In this document: piece by piece, positions 14,422 through 18,073 of the stretch
Numbering within the stretch: the first letter of the stretch is position 1
How the letters are laid out: every line of letters starts with the position of its first letter
DNA from: Darwinimomas sp045600945
GTDB taxonomy: Bacteria > Bacillota > Clostridia > Lachnospirales > Lachnospiraceae
NCBI GenBank assembly: GCA_045600945.1
Contig: JAZRYX010000003.1
Span: 1-18,073, forward strand
Direction of reading: 5' to 3'
DNA length: 18,073 nucleotides
The notes under the pieces: generated by a model
What the model was told of the DNA's origin: nothing
What the model saw: only the letters and a program-made list of their open reading frames with translations
Databases searched by the model: none
Made by a program: the position numbers and the translations under genes

Positions 14422-15653
14422 GAGATATACTATTAAAAGATAGTCAAAAGATTATTTCGGCCGCACTTGGTGACTCAATGCCAGGTGCAGCCGTTAAATC
14501 TGCATTGCAAAAAATCAAGTTCGGCAAGGGCAAGCTTGTTGTAGTAGCAGCGGGAAAGGCCGCATGGGAAATGGCAAAAGCGGCAGCTGACGAATTGGGC
14601 GACAGAATTGACGACGGAATAGTTATTACGAAATATGATCACTCTCATGGCTCAATTAATCCACTTATGATTTGTGAGGCGGGGCATCCTGTTCCCGATG
14701 AGAATTCTTATAAAGCGACGGCAAAAGCACTTGAAAAGGTCGGGAGTCTTTCCGAAAAAGATTCAGTTCTGTTTCTTCTTTCCGGAGGAGGTTCTGCATT
14801 ATTTGAGAAACCTCTGATACCGGATGAGGAGATGGCAGATATTACAAAACAGCTTTTGGCATCCGGTGCGGACATCGTTGAAATGAACACTATACGAAAA
14901 AGACTATCTGCCGTAAAAGGAGGTCGCTTCGCAATCGCGTGCAGGCCGGCTCATGTTTATACGGTTGTTTTGTCGGATATTATCGGTGATCCGCTGGATA
15001 TGATTGCATCCGGACCGGCATATCCGGATACATCAACCTGCAGTCAGGCAAAGCAGATAGCAGAAAAGTACAATTTGTGTATTTCGGAAAAAGCACATAA
15101 ACTTCTCGAAGAAGAAACTCCGAAAAGTCTTGATAATGTTACGACATATGTTACAGGGAGTGTTAAAAATCTTTGCGCTTCTGCCGAAAGAGTATGTCGT
15201 GAGCTCGGATATGAACCGGTATTCTTAACAGCATCTTTGTCATGTGAGGCTAAAGAAGCAGGAGCGTTTCTCGGATCGATAGCAGCAGATCATCAGGAAG
15301 AGAAATCGATAGCATTCATTGCAGGAGGAGAGACGGTTGTACATCTCACCGGCAAAGGAAAAGGAGGACGCAATCAGGAAATTGCACTCGCTGCAGCTCC
15401 GTTTATTTCGGGATGCAAAGATACATGTGTATTCAGTTTCGGATCTGACGGAACAGACGGACCGACAGATGCAGCAGGAGGAATAGTTACGGAAGAAACA
15501 GCCGTGATGCTTGAGAAAAAAGGAATAGATATTTCCGAAGTTCTTAAAAACAATGATGCGTACAACGCACTTAAGGAGGCTGATGGTCTTATAATGACCG
15601 GTCCGACCGGAACAAATGTAAATGATCTTTCTGTAGTGCTGATAAAAAGATAA
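14418..15653 (+). CDS. Type II glycerate kinase (glycerate 2-kinase, MOFRL family)
   Basis: Enzymes of this family phosphorylate D-glycerate, usually to 2-phosphoglycerate, feeding lower glycolysis. The 411-residue product has an N-terminal domain with AAGKAAWEMA at 44-53 (Lys47 likely catalytic), LSGGGSALFE at 121-130, MNTIRKRLSAVKGG at 156-169, and SDIIGDPLDMIASGP at 186-200. A C-terminal MOFRL domain from about 290 contains GKGKGGRNQEIAL and FGSDGTDGPTDAAGG. Length and motifs are normal. The ATG overlaps the xylulokinase stop by four bases, implying coupled translation and a shared pathway, possibly catabolism of a sugar or sugar acid that yields both xylulose and glycerate. No other gene of that pathway is in view. 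A strong hairpin terminator follows the stop. Confidence 0.9.
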   Translation: MRDILLKDSQKIISAALGDSMPGAAVKSALQKIKFGKGKLVVVAAGKAAWEMAKAAADELGDRIDDGIVITKYDHSHGSINPLMICEAGHPVPDENSYKATAKALEKVGSLSEKDSVLFLLSGGGSALFEKPLIPDEEMADITKQLLASGADIVEMNTIRKRLSAVKGGRFAIACRPAHVYTVVLSDIIGDPLDMIASGPAYPDTSTCSQAKQIAEKYNLCISEKAHKLLEEETPKSLDNVTTYVTGSVKNLCASAERVCRELGYEPVFLTASLSCEAKEAGAFLGSIAADHQEEKSIAFIAGGETVVHLTGKGKGGRNQEIALAAAPFISGCKDTCVFSFGSDGTDGPTDAAGGIVTEETAVMLEKKGIDISEVLKNNDAYNALKEADGLIMTGPTGTNVNDLSVVLIKR

Positions 15654-15687
15654 AAAAGAGGTCGAGCGAATCGTTCGACCTCTTTTT
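15652..15687. terminator. Bidirectional intrinsic terminator between convergent genes
   Basis: GAGGTCGA (15658-15665) pairs perfectly with TCGACCTC (15675-15682), and G-T, C-G and G-C pairs extend the stem inward to a 3-nt loop. The stem is flanked by A6 (15652-15657) and T5 (15683-15687), so it can terminate transcription from both sides. It serves the glycerate kinase gene (plus strand) and the symporter gene (minus strand). Confidence 0.92.
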
Positions 15688-15700
15688 AAATGTAACAGTT

Positions 15701-16951
15701 TTATGCTACTTCCTGTTCTTTTTTCAGAATCTTCTGCAGCCAATCTTTTCCATCCGTAAATCTTTCAACGATGTAACATACTACATAGTCGCCGGATGCG
15801 TTGATCATAGTTGCAGGCGGATCAACGAGATTACCGATTGCTACGAGGATAGGGAAAGCAAGCTCCATGTGTGTCGGGAAGAAGATCGAGCACATAATAT
15901 ACTCACCGATGTATCCGCCACCCGGAACACCACTCATTCCTACTGACGAAAGAACAGCTACAAGGACAACCGGGATGAGATTATCCCACGTAAGAGACTG
16001 TCCGAACACTCCGAATACAAATGCTATCTTGAGAACACATGAGAAGCAAGAACCATCCATATGCATTGTTGCACCGAGAGGAAGGACCATATCAGAAACA
16101 TCTTTGTTGATTCCGGTATCTTCTGCCGCAGCCATATTTGTAGGAATGGTGGCAACAGATGAGCATGTACCAAGTGAAACAACAGCAGGTTTTGCGATAT
16201 GTTTAAACATTACCCGGGGAGCGCCCTTTCCACCGCCGATGAAAGCCATAATAGGGAATGCCGTAAAGATATATATGAAACAGAGCGGATAATAAAGAAG
16301 AAGAGCTCTTCCGTATGCCGCGGTAATCTGAGGACCATATGATGCAACGAGATCTGCAAAGATTGCAAAGAAAGCAATCGGTGCATAATATGTAACGATG
16401 TTAACAAATTTAAGCATTACGTTTGTAAGGTCTGCGAGAAATTTGCCACACAGGGTTTCTCTTCCGCCGTTAAGGTTAACGGCAAAACCGAAAAGAACAG
16501 AGAATACGATAAGTGGAAGCATGGCTTTTCTTGAGAGAAGGCCTACGAAATCACTTGTCGTAAAGAAGTTAACAATCATATCTGAGAAAGTTGCATATTC
16601 GCCGACTTCTGCAGCTTCGATAGCTTCCCACGGAGTTAAAACAGGTGGGAAAACCTGAACAAGAAAGAACATAATAATTGCAGCGATAGCACCGGTTACA
16701 ACGAATGTTATAATCGTAGTTGCAAGAATCTTTCCCGCTCTTTTACGGCTCTGCATATTTGCAATAGAACCGGCGATTGAAGCGAACACTAGCGGAACAA
16801 CAATACAGAACATTAAGTTGATGAAGACAGTTCCGAGTGGCTTGAGAACGGTTGCATTCGGCCAAAGCCATCCGACGATACAACCAAGAATCATGGCTGA
16901 AATCATGATAATCAGAAACTTGTAATTTTTTACAATGGATTTTCTATCCAT
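15701..16951 (-). CDS. Sodium:dicarboxylate/amino acid symporter (DAACS family)
   Basis: This membrane transporter of the DAACS (GltPh/SstT) fold probably imports an amino acid with sodium ions. The 416-residue product has about eight membrane segments plus two re-entrant hairpins: HP1 with SLGTCSSVATIPTN at 259-272 and HP2 with GVPGGG at 341-346. TM7 carries HMDG at 297-300 for the usual NMDG, and TM8 has D-P-P-A-T-M-I-N at 377-384 followed by SGD. The Asp that binds the substrate amino group (377) is kept. The Arg that binds acidic side chains in GltPh is Ala380 here, so a neutral substrate is likely. I chose ATG 16951 over GTG 16957 because GGAGG (16961-16957) lies 5 nt before the ATG and overlaps the GTG. 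It follows the desulfhydrase-like gene by 14 nt in the same operon. Confidence 0.9.
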   Translation of the reverse strand: MDRKSIVKNYKFLIIMISAMILGCIVGWLWPNATVLKPLGTVFINLMFCIVVPLVFASIAGSIANMQSRKRAGKILATTIITFVVTGAIAAIIMFFLVQVFPPVLTPWEAIEAAEVGEYATFSDMIVNFFTTSDFVGLLSRKAMLPLIVFSVLFGFAVNLNGGRETLCGKFLADLTNVMLKFVNIVTYYAPIAFFAIFADLVASYGPQITAAYGRALLLYYPLCFIYIFTAFPIMAFIGGGKGAPRVMFKHIAKPAVVSLGTCSSVATIPTNMAAAEDTGINKDVSDMVLPLGATMHMDGSCFSCVLKIAFVFGVFGQSLTWDNLIPVVLVAVLSSVGMSGVPGGGYIGEYIMCSIFFPTHMELAFPILVAIGNLVDPPATMINASGDYVVCYIVERFTDGKDWLQKILKKEQEVA

Positions 16952-16965
16952 AAACACCTCCGTTT

Positions 16966-17916
16966 TTAATCAATGTCAATTGCAAACAAACCACCGGCAC
17001 CGCCGGAATATATAAACAGGACATTATCGTCCGGTTTAAACTTACCTTCACGAGCCATTCTCAAAAGAGCACCGAAAGCTTTTCCTGTATAAACAGGGTC
17101 GAGAAAAAGCCCTTCGTTGTGAGCCATTATTTTAATAGCTTCATTTCCTTCCTCCGAAGGAATTGCATATCCGGGACCGACTGCATCAACGTGGTATACT
17201 TCATCGTCCTTTATCTCAATATCTGCTTCAAGAAATCCGCATGCTTCACGCATGATCTCAGGTGTAATCTGCTCAAAAGGATCAGAATCTACTTTTGCAC
17301 CAATCACGGTTGTATCCGGCATGAAAAGCCTTGCGCCAAGAGCAAGTCCGGCGTGTGTTCCGCCGCTTCCCTCGGGACAGATAATGTAATCAAATTTCTG
17401 CCCTTGCTTTGAGATTTCATTTATACATTCGACATATCCCAGAGATCCGAGGCCGTTTGATCCACCGCAAGGGATCTTATAATATTTTTTGCCGGAAGCT
17501 TTTCCTACACGATCCATTTCTTCGTAAATGGGATCATAAGTAGGAACATCCATGAATCTAACATCGGTATCCATCAGAGCTTCGAGAAGAAGATTTCCCT
17601 TGTTTCCCATGACGCCGCGTTTTTTCAGGATAAGTATCGGCTCCATTCCGAGTCTTCGACAACAAGCGGCGGTAAGCATGGCGTGATTAGATTGAGCCTG
17701 ACCTGTTGTGAAAACAATCTCTGCTCCCTGATCTCTTGCATCGGCAAGAAGAAATTCAAGCTTTCTTACTTTGTTTCCTCCCAGACCGATACCGGTCAGA
17801 TCATCTCGCTTGATCCATACATTAGTCTTACAGAGTTTGCTGATATTCTCAAGTTTATGAACAGGAGTCGGTAAAGTGCCGAGTTTTATCCTTTTGAAAG
17901 AATCAAGACTTCTCAA
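16966..17916 (-). CDS. dcyD: D-cysteine desulfhydrase / ACC deaminase-family PLP enzyme
   Basis: The family is a fold-type II PLP group that includes D-cysteine desulfhydrase (D-cysteine to pyruvate, H2S and ammonia) and 1-aminocyclopropane-1-carboxylate deaminase. The 316-residue product has the PLP lysine region GLGGNKVRKLEFL (Lys49), QSNHAMLTAA after it, GGSNGLGSLGY, the phosphate loop EGSGGTHAG, and LDPVYTGKA near the C-terminus. From memory these resemble E. coli DcyD more than true ACC deaminases, but the substrate is an inference. The start is TTG 17916-17914, with AAAGGA (17931-17926) 9 nt upstream and no ATG available. It is followed after 14 nt by the symporter gene, suggesting that the transporter brings in its substrate. 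Both genes are transcribed toward the origin. Confidence 0.85.
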   Translation of the reverse strand: MRSLDSFKRIKLGTLPTPVHKLENISKLCKTNVWIKRDDLTGIGLGGNKVRKLEFLLADARDQGAEIVFTTGQAQSNHAMLTAACCRRLGMEPILILKKRGVMGNKGNLLLEALMDTDVRFMDVPTYDPIYEEMDRVGKASGKKYYKIPCGGSNGLGSLGYVECINEISKQGQKFDYIICPEGSGGTHAGLALGARLFMPDTTVIGAKVDSDPFEQITPEIMREACGFLEADIEIKDDEVYHVDAVGPGYAIPSEEGNEAIKIMAHNEGLFLDPVYTGKAFGALLRMAREGKFKPDDNVLFIYSGGAGGLFAIDID

Positions 17917-17950
17917 GATAAAAATTCCTTTCCTACTACAATATATTTAT

Positions 17951-17977
17951 GGTTAATAACCCTTACAGCCAGTAAGG
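17951..17977. repeat. Two adjacent inverted repeats upstream of the dcyD-symporter operon
   Basis: GGTTA-A-TAACC (17951-17961) directly abuts, sharing one C, a perfect 6-bp inverted repeat CCTTAC-AGCCA-GTAAGG (17961-17977). They lie 35-61 nt before the TTG start, where an operator or a short leader hairpin would be. I see no convincing promoter pair around them and no gene in 17917-18073. Confidence 0.5.
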
Positions 17978-18073
17978 AATTATCCATCTTGTTGCTTAGC
18001 TGTATAATGATGGAGCAATCGGTATGTCGGCTTCCTTTCCTGGACTTAACGTCCGTTTTATAGACTGATAACC

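Noticed and set aside
16952..16957. GTG start for the symporter at 16957
   Set aside because: This codon overlaps the GGAGG ribosome binding site; ATG 16951 is correctly spaced from it.
16966..17916. True ACC deaminase
   Set aside because: The QSNH-A-M-L and VYTGKA segments look closer to D-cysteine desulfhydrase, and the adjacent amino acid symporter fits amino acid use. It is not excluded, only judged less likely.
1..18073. Mobile element, prophage, CRISPR array, tRNA or rRNA
   Set aside because: Reading both strands showed no transposase or integrase frame, no terminal repeats, no regularly spaced repeat array apart from the DnaA boxes, and no clear tRNA or rRNA sequence. All long gaps are accounted for by the origin, promoters or terminators.

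Overview
This window is a chromosomal replication origin (oriC) neighbourhood from a low-to-moderate GC Firmicute, most likely a clostridial species of the Lachnospiraceae type. The evidence is the order mnmE-jag-yidC-yidD-rnpA-rpmH / oriC / dnaA-dnaN-recF-gyrB-gyrA, strong GGAGG-type ribosome binding sites, frequent TTG starts, an acidic-linker Jag protein and an RnpA core written VVRHRIVRIVRE. The genus cannot be fixed from sequence reading alone.

Left arm (1-4430, minus strand, read away from the origin): rpmH, rnpA, yidD, yidC, jag and mnmE. They encode ribosomal protein L34, the RNase P protein, two membrane-protein insertion factors, the RNA-binding protein Jag/KhpB and the tRNA-wobble GTPase MnmE. 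Junctions rnpA/yidD and yidC/jag overlap. Two intrinsic terminator-like hairpins interrupt the series, after rpmH and after jag, and each ends almost at the next start codon.

Origin (about 4490-4764 and 6135-6300): divergent rpmH and dnaA promoters enclose a dense group of DnaA boxes. Seven 9-mers fall on an 11-bp grid, and an eighth overlaps the -35 element of the dnaA promoter. A second set of boxes plus a very AT-rich stretch lies between dnaA and dnaN, so the origin looks bipartite.

Right arm (4765-15653, plus strand): dnaA, dnaN, recF, gyrB and gyrA form a tight replication/topology operon. A xylulokinase gene and an overlapping type II (MOFRL) glycerate kinase gene follow after 27 nt with no visible terminator. 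The dnaA-dnaN-recF block is far more AT-rich than everything around it. Several replication and secretion proteins have unusual residues at normally conserved positions (GyrA next to the quinolone-resistance region, GyrB TOPRIM loop, YidC groove arginine, DnaN C-terminus).

Far right (15658-17916): a bidirectional terminator separates the right arm from a convergent minus-strand pair, a D-cysteine desulfhydrase-like PLP enzyme and a sodium:amino-acid symporter of the DAACS family. The symporter lacks the arginine that binds acidic side chains. Together they look like an uptake-and-degradation unit for a neutral, perhaps sulfur-containing or D-, amino acid. I found no CRISPR array, insertion sequence, prophage, tRNA or rRNA, and no wholly unknown multigene system. 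The most interesting material is the origin architecture and the odd residues in core proteins.
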